Assembly (NCBI GenBank): GCA_041655595.1
Contig: JBBAFB010000050.1
Span: forward strand, 1-14,054
Length of the DNA: 14,054 nucleotides
Reading direction: 5' to 3'
DNA from: JBBAFB01 sp041655595
GTDB taxonomy: Bacteria; Bacillota; DULZ01
Below the pieces are notes generated by a model, which searched no databases, was not told the DNA's origin, and saw only the letters and a program-made list of their open reading frames with translations. A program made the position numbers and the translations under genes. Below are positions 13,890 to 14,054 of this stretch, one piece after another; within the stretch, counting starts at the first letter, position 1; the number at the start of each line of letters is the position of its first letter.

Positions 13890-14054
13890 TTGCGAAGAAT
13901 TGTAGTTGGCATTCAAAGTTTAAAAGAGGCTTGGTATTTTATTAATGCCGGGGTTGACGGGCTAGGCTTTATACTGGAGCCCGGGGTTGAAAACTATATA
14001 AACCCAGAAGCCGCCAGAGAAGTAATTTTACAGCTACCCCCATTGGTGACTACT
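13890..14054 (+). CDS. Partial TrpF-like (phosphoribosylanthranilate isomerase-like) protein lacking the catalytic cysteine
   Basis: Only the first 55 residues fall in the window; the gene runs off the end. The order of motifs is that of a TrpF TIM barrel: first strand RIVVGIQS (3-10), LKEAWYFINAGVDGLGFIL (11-29), then YINPEAAREVILQLPPLVT (36-54). In TrpF the first strand normally carries K-I-C-G-I-T, whose cysteine is the general base; here the aligned position is V6 and the T is Q9. The start is TTG 13890 with AGAGGTGA (13875-13882). The 32-base gap from the HutP-family gene has no terminator, so they are probably cotranscribed. It may be a diverged, non-Trp paralogue that uses the fold for another role. 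The rest of the gene is needed to be sure. Confidence 0.65.
   Translation, partial: MRRIVVGIQSLKEAWYFINAGVDGLGFILEPGVENYINPEAAREVILQLPPLVTT

Overview
The window reads as chromosomal DNA from an AT-rich, endospore-forming, anaerobic Firmicute, probably a Peptococcaceae/Desulfotomaculum-type clostridium. The reasons are the spore genes (ytfI-like, gerW/ytfJ, spmA, spmB), the ScpA/ScpB pair, a HutP-family protein, an oxygen-sensitive acyl-CoA dehydratase activase operon, strong AGGAGG-type ribosome binding sites and frequent TTG starts. This placement is inferred from gene content, not from a database comparison. All sixteen genes lie on the + strand. I see no mobile element, CRISPR array, tRNA or rRNA.

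Layout. (1) 1-122: terminator of an upstream gene and a short leader. (2) 123-3164: three overlapping genes: two paralogous DUF2229-type proteins, each with three matching cysteines, and a BadF/HgdC-type ATPase with an extra cysteine-rich tail. (3) 3165-4627: strong sigma-A promoter, a short leader ending in an intrinsic terminator, then lysA. (4) 4723-6435: extended -10 promoter, site-2 protease, and a tryptophanyl-tRNA synthetase with an Fe-S-type cysteine motif. (5) 6507-7817: scpA-scpB and a terminator overlapping the scpB stop. (6) 7876-10212: spore block, ytfI-like, gerW, spmA, spmB. (7) 10227-11055: promoter and rluB. (8) 11204-13857 onward: ilvC, an overlapping HI0933/BaiN-type flavoprotein, a HutP-family gene, and the start of a TrpF-like gene cut by the window edge.

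How the genes work together. The first three genes look like one machine: an ATP-driven electron-injecting ATPase and a likely heterodimeric Fe-S partner whose substrate is unknown. lysA, ilvC and trpS are core amino-acid metabolism and translation. The scp and spore genes fit the arrangement common in spore-forming Firmicutes. The parts most worth a second look are the split DUF2229/activase system, the attenuator-like leader of lysA, the cysteine motif of TrpRS, and a HutP-family gene next to a TrpF-like gene whose catalytic cysteine is replaced by valine.

No gene-free stretch reaches 300 bases. The longest gaps (3165-3310, 4628-4803, 8921-9079, 11056-11203) are described as individual features.
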